DNA from: Pseudodonghicola flavimaris
GTDB taxonomy: Bacteria; Pseudomonadota; Alphaproteobacteria; Rhodobacterales; Rhodobacteraceae
Assembly (NCBI RefSeq): GCF_030164425.1
Contig: NZ_JASNJD010000003.1
Coordinates: 310,001-374,000 of the forward strand
Direction of reading: 5' to 3'
DNA length: 64,000 nucleotides
The number at the start of each line of letters is the position of its first letter. Within the stretch, counting starts at the first letter, position 1. Below are positions 1-8,781 of this stretch, piece by piece. A program made the position numbers and the translations under genes. The notes beneath the pieces are model-generated. The model searched no databases and was not told the origin of the DNA. It saw only the letters and a list, made by a program, of their open reading frames with translations.

Positions 1-1
1 G

Positions 2-358
2 GTTCTCGAGGATGCCATCACCTTCTTCGACGATGGCGCCGAAATCCTGCCCGGGGTCGCCGCCCGCGCCAGCTTCGGCCACACGCCCGGACATATGTCC
101 TTTGAAATCCGCCGCGGCACCGAGGCGGTGATGGTCGTGGGCGATGCCATCGGCAACGGCCACCTCGCCTTTGCCCGCCCCGGCTGGCCCTCCGGCTCGG
201 ACCAGGACCAGACGCTTGCCGCGGCGACCCGTCTGGCGCTGCTCGATCAGCTGGCCTATGAACAGATGCGGCTGATCGGCTTCCACCTGCCCGCAGGGGG
301 ACTGGGCCGGGCGGAGAAAACCAGCGACGGCTATCGCTTCGTACCGGAGGCGGGCTGA
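2..358 (+). CDS. MBL-fold metallo-hydrolase, C-terminal part (5' truncated by window edge)
   Basis: The open frame runs in from the window edge without a start, so the gene's N-terminal part lies outside. The visible 118 residues include GHTPGHMSF, the metal-ligand segment found late in metallo-beta-lactamase-fold hydrolases, followed by a VVGDAIGN strand supplying the bridging Asp. The HxHxDH motif would lie upstream of the window. The substrate cannot be told; many relatives hydrolyse thioesters or lactones. The stop lies 21 bp before gph on the same strand, so the two may be co-transcribed. Confidence 0.75.
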   Translation, partial: VLEDAITFFDDGAEILPGVAARASFGHTPGHMSFEIRRGTEAVMVVGDAIGNGHLAFARPGWPSGSDQDQTLAAATRLALLDQLAYEQMRLIGFHLPAGGLGRAEKTSDGYRFVPEAG

Positions 359-379
359 CGCGTCAGGAAAGGGGGCGGC

Positions 380-1027
380 ATGGCCGCGATTGTCTTCGAT
401 CTCGACGGGACCCTGATCGACAGCGCCCCCGATATCCACGCCGCGCTCAATCAGGTGATGACCGAGGCCGGCGGCAGCCCCTTCGATCTGGCCACGGTGA
501 TCAGCTTCATCGGCGGCGGCGTGCCGCTGCTGGTGGAACGCGCGCTGCAGGCGCAGGGCCGGCCGATGGCGGAACACGCGACGCTGACCGCCCGGATGCT
601 GCAGGTCTATGGCGCCGCCAGCGCCGTGCGTACCCGCCTCTATCCCGGCCTGCCCGAGACGCTGGAGACGCTGCGGGCCGCCGGCCACGCCCTCGGCATC
701 TGCACCAACAAGCCCGAGGCACCGGCGCGCGACATCCTCGACGCCTTCGACCTGACCCGCTTTTTCCCGGTGATCATCGGCGGCGACACGCTGGCGGTGA
801 AGAAACCCGATCCGGCGCCGCTTGAGGCCGCCTATGCCGCGCTGCCCGCCGGGCCGCGGATCTATGTCGGCGACAGCGAGACCGACGCCGAAACCGCCCG
901 GCGCGCCGGGGTTCCCTTCCTGCTCTTCACCGAAGGCTATCGCAAATCGCCGGTGGAGGCGCTGCCGCACCGGGCGCGGTTCGACGATTACGCCGGGTTC
1001 CCAGCGCTGCTGGCCGGCGCGGCCTGA
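380..1027 (+). CDS. gph: Phosphoglycolate phosphatase, HAD superfamily
   Basis: A 215-residue HAD-family hydrolase. The N-terminus carries the nucleophile motif FDLDGTLID (Asp7 and Asp9), a middle segment gives the motif II region (CTNKP), and KKPDPAPL with VGDSETD supplies the motif III Lys and motif IV acidic residues. Length and the helical cap between motifs I and II fit Gph, which dephosphorylates 2-phosphoglycolate from DNA repair or photorespiration. A purine-rich GGAAAGGGGG ribosome site precedes the ATG. Other small-phosphate HAD phosphatases cannot be fully excluded. Confidence 0.85.
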   Translation: MAAIVFDLDGTLIDSAPDIHAALNQVMTEAGGSPFDLATVISFIGGGVPLLVERALQAQGRPMAEHATLTARMLQVYGAASAVRTRLYPGLPETLETLRAAGHALGICTNKPEAPARDILDAFDLTRFFPVIIGGDTLAVKKPDPAPLEAAYAALPAGPRIYVGDSETDAETARRAGVPFLLFTEGYRKSPVEALPHRARFDDYAGFPALLAGAA

Positions 1028-1097
1028 CCTGCGGCGATCGCCCGGCTGACCCCACCGGCGCGCCCCGCGCCGTTGCGTCACCACCGCCGCCGCCCCG

Positions 1098-1127
1098 TTG
1101 ACAGGTTTTCGGCTCGCCTGTTCAAAT
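1098..1127 (+). promoter_or_regulatory. Possible sigma70-type promoter for the acyl-CoA operon
   Basis: In the 294 bp gap after gph there is TTGACA, an 18 bp spacer and TCAAAT, about 200 bp before the thiolase start. The -35 match is perfect and the -10 is weak. The rest of the gap (to 1321) holds no supportable gene. Partial inverted repeats (CGCCTG near 1116 and CAGGCG near 1150) could form a leader hairpin. Confidence 0.25.
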
Positions 1128-1321
1128 CCCGCCCAGCGAAGCGAGGGCCAGGCGCCCCCGGCGGAAGGGAGGCCGCCGCGATCCGCAGAGGTGCCGTGCG
1201 ACCCGGTGCCCCTGCCCCGGCGCAGCCACATGCGCCCGTTCACGATATCCGTACATCACATCAGCGCCGCGCCCGCCCTGCCCAGAAGGCGCGCGGCCAC
1301 GCCCGGAGGAGGGACCCCCGA

Positions 1322-2530
1322 ATGACAGAAGCCGCCTATATCTACGACGCCATCCGCACCCCGCGGTCCAAGGGCAAGCCCGATGGCTCCCTGCATGAGG
1401 TCAAACCCATCGACCTCGTCACCACGCTGCTGTCCGAGATGCAGGACCGCCACGATCTCGACACCGCGCGGGTCGACGATGTGATGATGGGCTGCGTCAC
1501 CCCGGTGATGGAACAGGGCGCGGTGCTGCCCAAGATCGCGCTGCAAAAGGCCGGCTGGGACGAATCGGTCCCCGGCGCCCAGGTGAACCGCTTCTGTGCC
1601 TCCGGTCTCGACACCTTCAACACCGCCGCCGCCAAGATCGCCTCCGGCTGGGAGGACATGGTCTGCGCCGGGGGTTATGAAAGCATGAGCCGCGTGCCGA
1701 TGGGCGCCGATGGCGGCCCCTTTGCCGAGGATCCCGGCACCTCGTTCCAGACCGGGTTCGTGCCGCAGGGGATCGGCGCCGACCTGATCGCCACCCTCGG
1801 CGGCTGGAGCCGCGACGATGTCGACGCCTTCGCATTGGAAAGCCAGCGACGTGCCGCACAGGCCCGCGACGCCGGCTGGTTCGACCGCTCGGTCGTGCCG
1901 GTGCGCGACGAAAACGGCATCGCCATCCTGGAACGGGACGATTTCATCAAGCCCGATACCAACATGCAGAAGCTGGGCGGGCTGAAACCCTCCTTCGCGG
2001 TGCCCGGCGCCTTCGGTTTCGATGCGGTGGCGCTGGCGAAATACCCCGAGGTCGAGCGGATCGACCACGTCCACACCCCTGGCAATTCCTCCGGTATCGT
2101 CGACGGCGCCTCGCTGATCCTTCTGGGCAACGAACGCGCCGGCAAGGACCTGGGGCTGACGCCGCGCGGCCGGGTCGTCTCCATCGCGCTGACCGCGACG
2201 GAACCCACCATCATGCTGACCGGGCCGGGGCCGGCCTCGGAAAAGGCGCTGGCCAAGGCCGGGCTGACCATCGACGACATCGATCTGGTGGAAATCAACG
2301 AGGCCTTCGCCTCGGTCGCGCTCAGGCTGCAGCGCGATCTGAACGTGCCGGATGAAAAGCTGAACGTGGTCGGCGGCGCCATCGCCATGGGCCATCCGCT
2401 GGGCGCCACTGGCGGCTGCCTGGTTTCCACCATGCTGGACGAGCTGGAGCGGCGGAACCTGAAACGCGCGCTGATCTGCATGTGCGTCGGCGGCGGCATG
2501 GGCATCGCCAGCATCATCGAACGCGTCTGA
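1322..2530 (+). CDS. Acetyl-CoA C-acyltransferase (thiolase)
   Basis: A 402-residue thiolase that cleaves 3-ketoacyl-CoA with CoA in the last step of beta-oxidation. The nucleophile is Cys92 in [12 protein letters not shown]. The C-terminal half has NEAFA, the GHPLGATG histidine and the CVGGGMG cysteine of the second active-site half. The ATG at 1322 is chosen because a GGAGGAGGG ribosome site lies just upstream and the protein then begins at the conserved start of the fold; the frame stays open to 1073 without homology. It is followed after 14 bp by the hydratase/dehydrogenase, as in fadAB or fadIJ operons. It is somewhat divergent from E. coli FadA, so chain-length preference is unknown. 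Confidence 0.9.
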   Translation: MTEAAYIYDAIRTPRSKGKPDGSLHEVKPIDLVTTLLSEMQDRHDLDTARVDDVMMGCVTPVMEQGAVLPKIALQKAGWDESVPGAQVNRFCASGLDTFNTAAAKIASGWEDMVCAGGYESMSRVPMGADGGPFAEDPGTSFQTGFVPQGIGADLIATLGGWSRDDVDAFALESQRRAAQARDAGWFDRSVVPVRDENGIAILERDDFIKPDTNMQKLGGLKPSFAVPGAFGFDAVALAKYPEVERIDHVHTPGNSSGIVDGASLILLGNERAGKDLGLTPRGRVVSIALTATEPTIMLTGPGPASEKALAKAGLTIDDIDLVEINEAFASVALRLQRDLNVPDEKLNVVGGAIAMGHPLGATGGCLVSTMLDELERRNLKRALICMCVGGGMGIASIIERV

Positions 2531-2544
2531 GGGAGGGGAACCAG

Positions 2545-4710
2545 ATGACCGAATATACCTACGGCACCGATTACCACTATGACCGCGATGCCGATGGCAT
2601 CGTCACCGTTACGCTGGATATGGCAGGGCAATCCGCCAATACGATGAACACCCGCTACATCCCGATGATGGAGGAAATCCTGACCCGGCTTCAGGCAGAG
2701 GAGGGGCTGGCGGGCGTTGTCATCACCTCGGCCAAGAAGACCTTCTTCGCCGGCGGAGACCTGAACGGGCTGCGCGATATCGACAGCGCCGGACCGGAGA
2801 GCCTGGCGATGTTCGAGGCCAACAAGGCGCCGTTCCGGGTGATGGAGAAGCTGCAGGTGCCCTTCGTCGCCGCGATCAACGGCGCCGCACTGGGGGGCGG
2901 CTATGAAATCTGCCTGGCCTGCAATCACCGCATCGTGGTGGACGATCCCGCCGCCATCGTCGGCCTGCCAGAGGTGACGCTGGGCATCCTGCCCGGCGCC
3001 GGCGGCGTGGTGCGGCTGACCAAGCTGTTGGGGCTGGAAAAGGCCCTGCCCTATCTGCTGGAGGGCAAGCCCGCCAAGCCGCAAAAGGCCCTGAAGGAAG
3101 GCATGGTCGATGAGATCGTCGCCAGCCGCGAGGATCTGGTCCCCGCCGCCAAGACCTGGATCAAGGCCAACCCGGAGACCTGGCAACAGCCCTGGGACCG
3201 CAAGGATTTCCACTATCCCGGCGGCGACGCGCTGCACCCGCGCATTCGCCAGACCGCGATGGGCGCACCGGCGATTCTCTACAAGAAGACCCGCGGGCTG
3301 ATGCCGGCACCGGCGAAGATTCTGGATATCGCCGTCAACTCCATGCGCATGGGGGTCGAGGCGGCGCTCCGGATGGAAAGCCGCGGCATCTGCGCCCTCG
3401 CCGTGACGCCGGAGGCGAAAGCCGCGATCAACACCTTCTTCTTCGGCACCCAGGCGATCAAATCCGGCAGTATCCGGCCGGAGGGGCCCGCCTGGGCGCC
3501 CAGGACCTCGGCCATTCTCGGCGCCGGCATGATGGGCAGTGGCATCGCCTGGGCCCATGCCCAGGCCGGGCTGCCGGCGGTGCTGAAGGACATGGAGCTG
3601 GCAACCGCCGAAAAGGGCAAATCCTATTCCGCCGGTCTGGCCGACAAGCTGATCGGACGCGGCCGCATGACCGAGCAGCAGAAGGCCGAGCTGCTGGCGC
3701 GGATCACCCCCAGTACCGATGACGCCGATTTCGCCGGCACCGACATCATCATCGAGGCGGTGTTCGAAGATATCGACCTGAAGGAAAAGGTCATCGGCGC
3801 CACCTTCGGGCAGTTGTCCGAAGACGGCATCTACGGCTCCAACACCTCGACCCTGCCGATTTCGGTGCTGGCAGAATTCTGCCCCGATCCAACCCGCTTC
3901 ATCGGGCTGCATTTCTTCAGCCCGGTCGACAAGATGAAGGTGGTGGAGATCATCATGGGCGAGAAGACCAGCCAGGACACCCTGCGCAAGGCCTACGATT
4001 ACGTCCGCCGCATCGGCTATATGCCCATTGTGGTGAACGACAGCCGCGGTTTCTTCACCAGCCGCGTGTTCTCCACCTACCTCGACGAGGGTATGGCGCT
4101 GATGCGCGACGGCATGTCGCCGGTGGCGATCGAACGCGCCGCCTGGCTGACCGGGATGCCGGTGGGACCGCTGGCGGTGCACGACGAAACCTCGCTGGTG
4201 CTGTCCCAGAAGATCCGCAAGACCCACGAGGCGCTGGACAAGCGGCTGGGCGTCGAAAACGGCCTGCCCATCGACATGGAGGCCAGCAATGCCGTGGTCG
4301 ACGCGATGCTGGACCAGGGACGCGGCGGTCGCCGCTATGGCGGTGGGTTCTACGACTATGCCGCCGACGGGACCAAATCGCTCTGGCCCGGGCTGGCGCA
4401 ATTCGCCCATGGCAACGGCGGCATCACGCTCGACGATGCCAAGGACCGGCTGCTTTACCGCCAGGCGATCGAAACCCTGCGCTGCCTGCATGAGGGGGTG
4501 CTGAACACGGAAGTGGAGGCGAACCTCGGCGGCATCTTCGCCATCGGCTTCCCCGCACACACCGGCGGCGCGATCCAGTTCATCCGGGGCATCGGCATCG
4601 ACACCTTCGCCGCCCGCGCGGCGGAATTGGCAGAGCGCTACGGCGACCGTTTCGCGATCCCCGAAGGGGCGCTGGACCGGCTGCGCGGCGCTGAGGCCAA
4701 GGCGGCATGA
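2545..4710 (+). CDS. Fused enoyl-CoA hydratase / 3-hydroxyacyl-CoA dehydrogenase (FadB/FadJ type)
   Basis: A 721-residue multifunctional beta-oxidation enzyme. Residues about 1-200 form a crotonase domain with an oxyanion-hole segment (FFAGGDLNGL) and GAALGGGYE. From about residue 320 an NAD-binding Rossmann fold begins (ILGAGMMGSGIA), then the dehydrogenase region with the GLHFFSPVDKM histidine and the C-terminal dehydrogenase repeats. Length matches FadB (729) and FadJ (714). A GGGAGGGG ribosome site precedes the ATG at 2545. With the upstream thiolase it makes a trifunctional-protein pair acting on trans-2-enoyl-CoA. The stop overlaps the next start by 4 bp. Confidence 0.92.
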   Translation: MTEYTYGTDYHYDRDADGIVTVTLDMAGQSANTMNTRYIPMMEEILTRLQAEEGLAGVVITSAKKTFFAGGDLNGLRDIDSAGPESLAMFEANKAPFRVMEKLQVPFVAAINGAALGGGYEICLACNHRIVVDDPAAIVGLPEVTLGILPGAGGVVRLTKLLGLEKALPYLLEGKPAKPQKALKEGMVDEIVASREDLVPAAKTWIKANPETWQQPWDRKDFHYPGGDALHPRIRQTAMGAPAILYKKTRGLMPAPAKILDIAVNSMRMGVEAALRMESRGICALAVTPEAKAAINTFFFGTQAIKSGSIRPEGPAWAPRTSAILGAGMMGSGIAWAHAQAGLPAVLKDMELATAEKGKSYSAGLADKLIGRGRMTEQQKAELLARITPSTDDADFAGTDIIIEAVFEDIDLKEKVIGATFGQLSEDGIYGSNTSTLPISVLAEFCPDPTRFIGLHFFSPVDKMKVVEIIMGEKTSQDTLRKAYDYVRRIGYMPIVVNDSRGFFTSRVFSTYLDEGMALMRDGMSPVAIERAAWLTGMPVGPLAVHDETSLVLSQKIRKTHEALDKRLGVENGLPIDMEASNAVVDAMLDQGRGGRRYGGGFYDYAADGTKSLWPGLAQFAHGNGGITLDDAKDRLLYRQAIETLRCLHEGVLNTEVEANLGGIFAIGFPAHTGGAIQFIRGIGIDTFAARAAELAERYGDRFAIPEGALDRLRGAEAKAA

Positions 4711-5834
4711 GCGGGCCGCTCAAGGGTCTGCGCGTGGTCGAGATGGAGGGGCTGGGACCGGCCCCTCTCGCCGGCCAGTTCCTTGCCGATCTCGGGGCGG
4801 AGGTGATCCTGATCACCCGCACATCCCGCCCCGCCGATCCGACCGACATCAACACCCGGGGCAAGCGGTCCGCCGCGCTGAACCTGAAGACCCCGGAGGG
4901 GATCGAGGCGGCGCTGGCGCTGATCGCCCGCGCCGACGTGCTGATCGAGGGCTTTCGCCCCGGGGTGATGGAGCGGATGGGCCTGGGCCCCGAGGTCTGC
5001 CAAAGCCGCAACCCGGGGCTGGTCTTCGCCCGCATGACCGGCTGGGGGCAGGATGGGCCGATGGCCCAGATGGCCGGGCACGATATCAATTACCTCGGCC
5101 TCACCGGGTTCCTGAACGCCACCGGCCGCGCCGATGACGTGCCGACGCCGCCCCTGAACATCGGCGCCGATTACGCCGGCGGCACCATGTTCCTGCTGTT
5201 CGGCATCATGGCGGCGCTGTTCGAACGGCAATCCTCCGGCAAGGGGCAGGTGGTGGATGCGGCGATGGTCGACGGCGCCTCGGCGCTGATGGCGCTGATC
5301 CACAGCTGGATCGCGCGCGGTCACTGGAGCGAGACGCGCGAGGCCAATCTGCTGGACGGCGGTGCCCCCTTCTATCGCGCCTATGCCTGCGCCGATGGCA
5401 AGTTCCTGTCGGTCGGACCGCTGGAGCCGCAGTTCTTCGCCGAACTGGTGCGGCTGGCCGGCCTGCCGGAAGATCACCGGGCAACCCAGATGGACGCCCG
5501 CACCTGGCCCGACCGGCGTGACGCCTATGCCGAGGTCTTCGCGCAGAAGAGCCGAGACGACTGGATGGCGATCTTCGACGGCTCTGACGCCTGCGTCGCC
5601 CCGATCCTCAGCTGGTCGGAGGCGCCAGAGCACCCGCATCTGGCCGCCCGCGGCACCTTCTTCACCCGCGGCGGGGTGACCCAGGCCGCGCCCGCGCCGC
5701 GGTTTGACCGCACCCCGGCCCCGCCCCCCGGCCTGCCCCCCGCCCCCGGCGCCGAGACCGAGGCCCTGTTGACCGAGGCCGGCTGCGATGCCGAAACCCT
5801 TGCCCGGCTGCGCGCCGCCGGCGCCCTGACCTGA
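4707..5834 (+). CDS. CaiB/BaiF CoA-transferase family protein, alpha-methylacyl-CoA racemase-like
   Basis: A 375-residue family III CoA-transferase fold protein. It is closer to alpha-methylacyl-CoA racemase (AMACR) than to true transferases. It has GHDINYLGLTG carrying the racemase catalytic His and PPLNIGADYAGGTM carrying the catalytic Asp, then the NLLDGGAPFYRAY segment typical of AMACR. Racemases turn (2R)- into (2S)-methylacyl-CoA so that branched chains can enter beta-oxidation, which fits its place overlapping the dehydrogenase gene by 4 bp (ATGA). A CoA-transferase role remains possible. Confidence 0.82.
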   Translation: MSGPLKGLRVVEMEGLGPAPLAGQFLADLGAEVILITRTSRPADPTDINTRGKRSAALNLKTPEGIEAALALIARADVLIEGFRPGVMERMGLGPEVCQSRNPGLVFARMTGWGQDGPMAQMAGHDINYLGLTGFLNATGRADDVPTPPLNIGADYAGGTMFLLFGIMAALFERQSSGKGQVVDAAMVDGASALMALIHSWIARGHWSETREANLLDGGAPFYRAYACADGKFLSVGPLEPQFFAELVRLAGLPEDHRATQMDARTWPDRRDAYAEVFAQKSRDDWMAIFDGSDACVAPILSWSEAPEHPHLAARGTFFTRGGVTQAAPAPRFDRTPAPPPGLPPAPGAETEALLTEAGCDAETLARLRAAGALT

Positions 5835-5853
5835 AGACCTGAAGGATGTCCCG

Positions 5854-6627
5854 ATGACCGACCTGCCCGTGACCCTGACCCGCGACGGCACCGTCGCCAC
5901 GCTGACCCTGTCCCGCCCCGAGGCGCGCAATGCGCTGAACGATGCGCTGCGCGCCGGGCTGCGCCAGGCGGTGGACGAGGCCGAGAACGACCCGGAGCTG
6001 CGCGTGATCATCCTGCGCGGCGCCGGCCGCGGCTTCTGCGCCGGGGCCGATCTGACCGAGCCGATGCGCCCGCCGGTGCATCAGCGGCTGGAAAGCGATT
6101 ATCGGCCGATCTACAGCGGCATCGCCGCCTCCTCCAAGATCTGGATCGCCGAGGTGCATGGCGTCGCCGCCGGCATCGGCGCGGCGCTGGCGATGAACTG
6201 CGATCTGGTCACCATGGCCGAGGATGCCACCCTCTACATGGCCTTCGCCGCCATTGGCCTGATCCCGGACGGCGGCTGTTTCTGGCTGCTGGAACGCGCC
6301 ATGGGACCGCGCCGGGCATTGCAGGCGATCCTCGAGGGCCGTCATATCCCCGCCGCCGAGGCGCTGGAACTGGGGCTGGTCAACAGCCTGCATCCGGCCA
6401 ACAGCCTGCCGCAGGAGACACGGGCGCTGGCCGGCCGGATCGCCACCGGCGCGCCGCTGGCCATGGCCGCAGCCAAGCGGCTGATCCGCCGCACCGACGG
6501 CCTGTCCTATGGCGAGACCTTCAGCGCCGAGGCCGCCGAACAGAGCCTGCTGGCCCAGAGCGCCGATGCCGCCGAGGGGGTCGCCGCCTTCCTGCAAAAG
6601 CGCAAACCGGCGTTCAAGGGCCGCTGA
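5854..6627 (+). CDS. Enoyl-CoA hydratase/isomerase family protein
   Basis: A 257-residue single-domain crotonase. GFCAGADL and HGVAAGIGAALAM form the two oxyanion-hole loops, and GLIPDGG marks the catalytic-helix region. The C-terminal end has the usual trimer helices with a terminal FLQKRKPAFKGR tail typical of hydratases. It starts 19 bp after the racemase-like gene and probably belongs to the same operon. It likely hydrates or isomerises an enoyl-CoA from the same pathway; relatives called PaaG act on ring-opened aromatic CoA esters. Confidence 0.85.
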   Translation: MTDLPVTLTRDGTVATLTLSRPEARNALNDALRAGLRQAVDEAENDPELRVIILRGAGRGFCAGADLTEPMRPPVHQRLESDYRPIYSGIAASSKIWIAEVHGVAAGIGAALAMNCDLVTMAEDATLYMAFAAIGLIPDGGCFWLLERAMGPRRALQAILEGRHIPAAEALELGLVNSLHPANSLPQETRALAGRIATGAPLAMAAAKRLIRRTDGLSYGETFSAEAAEQSLLAQSADAAEGVAAFLQKRKPAFKGR

Positions 6628-6668
6628 CCGGCGCCCGCCCCTGCGCCACGCCGCCGCGTCGCGGGCGA

Positions 6669-6743
6669 TCCACAACGGTGGACGCCGCCGCCAATGCTCT
6701 GTACAGCCTGCGGCTGACCCGGGCGGCCGTTGTCGGAACGGCC
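6669..6743. promoter_or_regulatory. Cluster of three short palindromes upstream of the thioesterase gene
   Basis: The 151 bp between the hydratase and thioesterase genes contains TCCAC-aacg-GTGGA (6669-6682), CTGTACAG (6699-6706) and GGCCGTT-gtcgg-AACGGCC (6725-6743, perfect 7 bp stem). The last could be a weak terminator or operator; no T tract follows. Which protein binds, if any, is unknown. Confidence 0.3.
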
Positions 6744-6778
6744 CCCTGCACAGCGTGGATCACAGGATGGAAGACGTC

Positions 6779-7201
6779 ATGCAAGCTCCCGATTTCTCGA
6801 TGGAGGTTCAGATTAGTTTCGGCCATTGCGACCCGGCGGGGATCGTCTTTTACCCGAATTACTTCCGCTGGTTCGACCGCTGCTTTCACAGCTTCCTGCA
6901 AAAGGCCGCCGGCGGGCATCGCAAGCTCTGCCGCGATCTCGACGCCCAGGGCATCGGCCTGATGGATGTGCATGCGAAATTCCTCTCTCCCGCGCTCGAT
7001 GGCGATCTGATGACGCTGGAACTGCGGCTGCAGGAATGGGGCGACAAGACCCTGACGCTGGATTACCTGGGCCGGATCGGCGACCGGCATGTGGTGCGCG
7101 GCACCGAGCTGCGCGGCATGTTCATCCGCCGCGACGGCCGGATGCGGGCCGGCGAGATGGCGCCGCTGCGCGCCGCGCTCGGCCTGACCGCGCCCGTCTA
7201 G
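6779..7201 (+). CDS. Hotdog-fold acyl-CoA thioesterase (4-hydroxybenzoyl-CoA thioesterase family)
   Basis: A 140-residue hotdog protein. Near the N-terminus FGHCDPAGIVFYPNYFRWFD is the 4HBT family signature, with the catalytic Asp in CDPAG. It would hydrolyse an acyl- or aroyl-CoA to the free acid and CoA. The ATG at 6779 is preferred over 6767 because GGAAG lies five bases before it, while the earlier ATG has its purine stretch too close. It follows the acyl-CoA operon on the same strand but after 151 bp with its own palindromes, so it may be separately controlled. Its stop overlaps the convergent gene by 4 bp. Confidence 0.85.
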   Translation: MQAPDFSMEVQISFGHCDPAGIVFYPNYFRWFDRCFHSFLQKAAGGHRKLCRDLDAQGIGLMDVHAKFLSPALDGDLMTLELRLQEWGDKTLTLDYLGRIGDRHVVRGTELRGMFIRRDGRMRAGEMAPLRAALGLTAPV

Positions 7202-8037
7202 GCCCCGCCCGCCGCCAGACGCGGGTCGAGGCCGAGGATCCAGCCCTCCTCCGGCGCCGTCACGTCCAGCAGCCGGGCCAGTTCCGCCTCCGGGCGGGCG
7301 GCCAGATCGCCGGCGACCTGCTGCACCTGCCAGGCATCGCGGATCATTCCCTCCGGCCCGCGCCCCAACGTCAGCGACGGCCAGATCTCCACCAGTGCCA
7401 CCGGCGCGGTCAGGGCCTCATAGGGCCAGGCCGCCACCGCCCCGGTGAACCGGTGACGCAGCCGGGCCAGCACCGGCAGCCCCATGATGACCTGCCCGCC
7501 GACCGCCCCGGCCCCGGACATCTGCCAGAGGGTGAAACTGCCGCGGGTCTGCGGTTGCCGCTCGGCCAGGCGCCGGTCCGGGAAAGGGTTGCGATAATCC
7601 CGCTTGGTGCGGGGCAGCCCCGCGATATCGCGTTTCAGCCCGTTGCCCCAGAACGGCCCGCGCCCCCCGAACCGGCGGTTGATCTCCGCCGCCAGATCGA
7701 AGCGGTTGTTGGCCTTCGGCGCATCGCTCACCCGCGCCGCGAACCAGTCCCAGAGCGCCAGGGGATCCGCCCGCCCGGTCAGCGCGGCGGCAAATCCCCG
7801 CGGATAGCCGAAGGGGAAATCGAAACCGATCATCAACCGCCGCCCCGCCGCCCGTTCCGCCTCGATCAGCCGGATCAGCCAGTCCTCGGCCAGCGCACGG
7901 TTGCGCAGATAGACCGGTCTCCCCGTCGCCCCGCCGCGCCGTGCGACACAGGCCCAGATGGCGTCGGCACAGGGGCGCGGCCCCCGGTCGTTGCCGCCCG
8001 ACCAGTCGACCATCGCGAAAGTGTCGAACCCCGCCAT
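7198..8037 (-). CDS. Conserved protein of unknown function encoded beside mobA
   Basis: A 279-residue soluble protein that starts 5 bp after the mobA stop, so the two form one transcript. No catalytic motif I can name with certainty is present. Conserved-looking patches are FAMVDWSGGNDRG near the N-terminus, MIGFDFPFGYP, a GPFWGNG segment and LVEIWPSL. The early Asp-Trp-Ser-Gly and the Gly-Phe-Asp-Phe-Pro strand recall nuclease- or RNase H-like folds of the DUF429 kind, but this is only a resemblance. From memory, relatives in Rhodobacterales are often labelled as molybdopterin guanine dinucleotide synthesis proteins, apparently because of gene position. Confidence 0.6.
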   Translation of the reverse strand: MAGFDTFAMVDWSGGNDRGPRPCADAIWACVARRGGATGRPVYLRNRALAEDWLIRLIEAERAAGRRLMIGFDFPFGYPRGFAAALTGRADPLALWDWFAARVSDAPKANNRFDLAAEINRRFGGRGPFWGNGLKRDIAGLPRTKRDYRNPFPDRRLAERQPQTRGSFTLWQMSGAGAVGGQVIMGLPVLARLRHRFTGAVAAWPYEALTAPVALVEIWPSLTLGRGPEGMIRDAWQVQQVAGDLAARPEAELARLLDVTAPEEGWILGLDPRLAAGGA

Positions 8038-8042
8038 CCGGC

Positions 8043-8642
8043 TCAGCCGCGCAGCAGATCGCGCGCGCGCGCCAGATCCTCGGGCGTATTGAGGTTGAAG
8101 AACGGGTCGAACCGCGGCCCCGGAAACCGCACCCGCGCCGCCCCGTGGTCCAGCGCCCAGACCCGCAGCTTGCGGGTTCCGGCGGCCAGCGCCTGGCGCA
8201 GGTCATCGCGCAGCGCCACCGGCCAGAGCCCGAAGGTCGGCTGCAATCCGCCCTCGCTTTCTGCCAGGGCGAGGCCATGCCCTCCCGTCTCCGCCCCCAG
8301 CAGCAACTGCGGCACCAGATCGCCCGGAAAGAACGGCGTGTCGACCGCCACGGTCACGATGGTCTCCGCCCCCTGATCCGCAGCCCAGTCGAGCCCGGCG
8401 AGAATCCCCGCCAGCGGCCCCGGATGCCCAGGCATCGGATCGGGCAGAACCGGCAGGCCAAAGCGTGCGAAGCGGGCAAGATCACCATTGGCGTTCAGCG
8501 CCAGGCCGGCCACCTGCGGCTCCAGCCGGTCGATCGCATGGGCCAGCAAAGGCCGTCCGCCCAGGTCCAGCAACGCCTTGTCACCGCCACCCATCCGGCT
8601 GGCCTGACCGCCGGCCAGGATCACCCCCAAAGGTTGTTTCAT
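8043..8642 (-). CDS. mobA: Molybdenum cofactor guanylyltransferase
   Basis: A 199-residue nucleotidyltransferase that joins GMP from GTP to molybdopterin to make the MGD cofactor of DMSO-reductase-family enzymes. The N-terminus has the signature LAGGQASRMGGGDKALL for the GTP phosphates, then a PDPMPGHPGPLAGI segment and VAVDTPFFP with the Mg-binding Asp. Length and motif order match MobA. It is the first gene of a two-gene minus-strand operon, divergent from azlC. Confidence 0.92.
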   Translation of the reverse strand: MKQPLGVILAGGQASRMGGGDKALLDLGGRPLLAHAIDRLEPQVAGLALNANGDLARFARFGLPVLPDPMPGHPGPLAGILAGLDWAADQGAETIVTVAVDTPFFPGDLVPQLLLGAETGGHGLALAESEGGLQPTFGLWPVALRDDLRQALAAGTRKLRVWALDHGAARVRFPGPRFDPFFNLNTPEDLARARDLLRG

Positions 8643-8728
8643 CCGTTCTCCCGTTCCGGACCCGACCGGCCATCAGGTCCCCCGCCGTCGCCCCGGCCGG
8701 AAGACGCCGCGTGCCGGGGCTCCACCGA

Positions 8729-8744
8729 TTGCATCCTTATGCAA
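8729..8744. promoter_or_regulatory. Perfect 16 bp palindrome in the mobA-azlC divergent promoter region
   Basis: TTGCAT-cctt-ATGCAA is a perfect 6+6 bp inverted repeat centred about 45 bp before the azlC ATG, with a further GCATAT just after it. Its place in a 139 bp divergent intergenic region suggests an operator for azlCD, mobA or both. The cognate regulator is not seen nearby. Confidence 0.45.
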
Positions 8745-8781
8745 ACGCATATAGGCGGAAACCATAGCTGAAGGACCCCCC

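Noticed and set aside
1119-1138. GTTCAAATCCCGCCC-like stretch resembling the 3' half of a tRNA (T loop) and a possible integration-site remnant
   Set aside because: The 5' side does not pair to form a T stem, no acceptor or anticodon arm can be drawn, there is no CCA, and I found no second copy that would mark an element boundary.
1675-4560. 961-codon open frame on the minus strand across the thiolase and hydratase/dehydrogenase genes
   Set aside because: It is antisense to well-supported enzymes, rich in His, Gly, Arg and Gln as expected from GC-biased third positions, and shows no motif.
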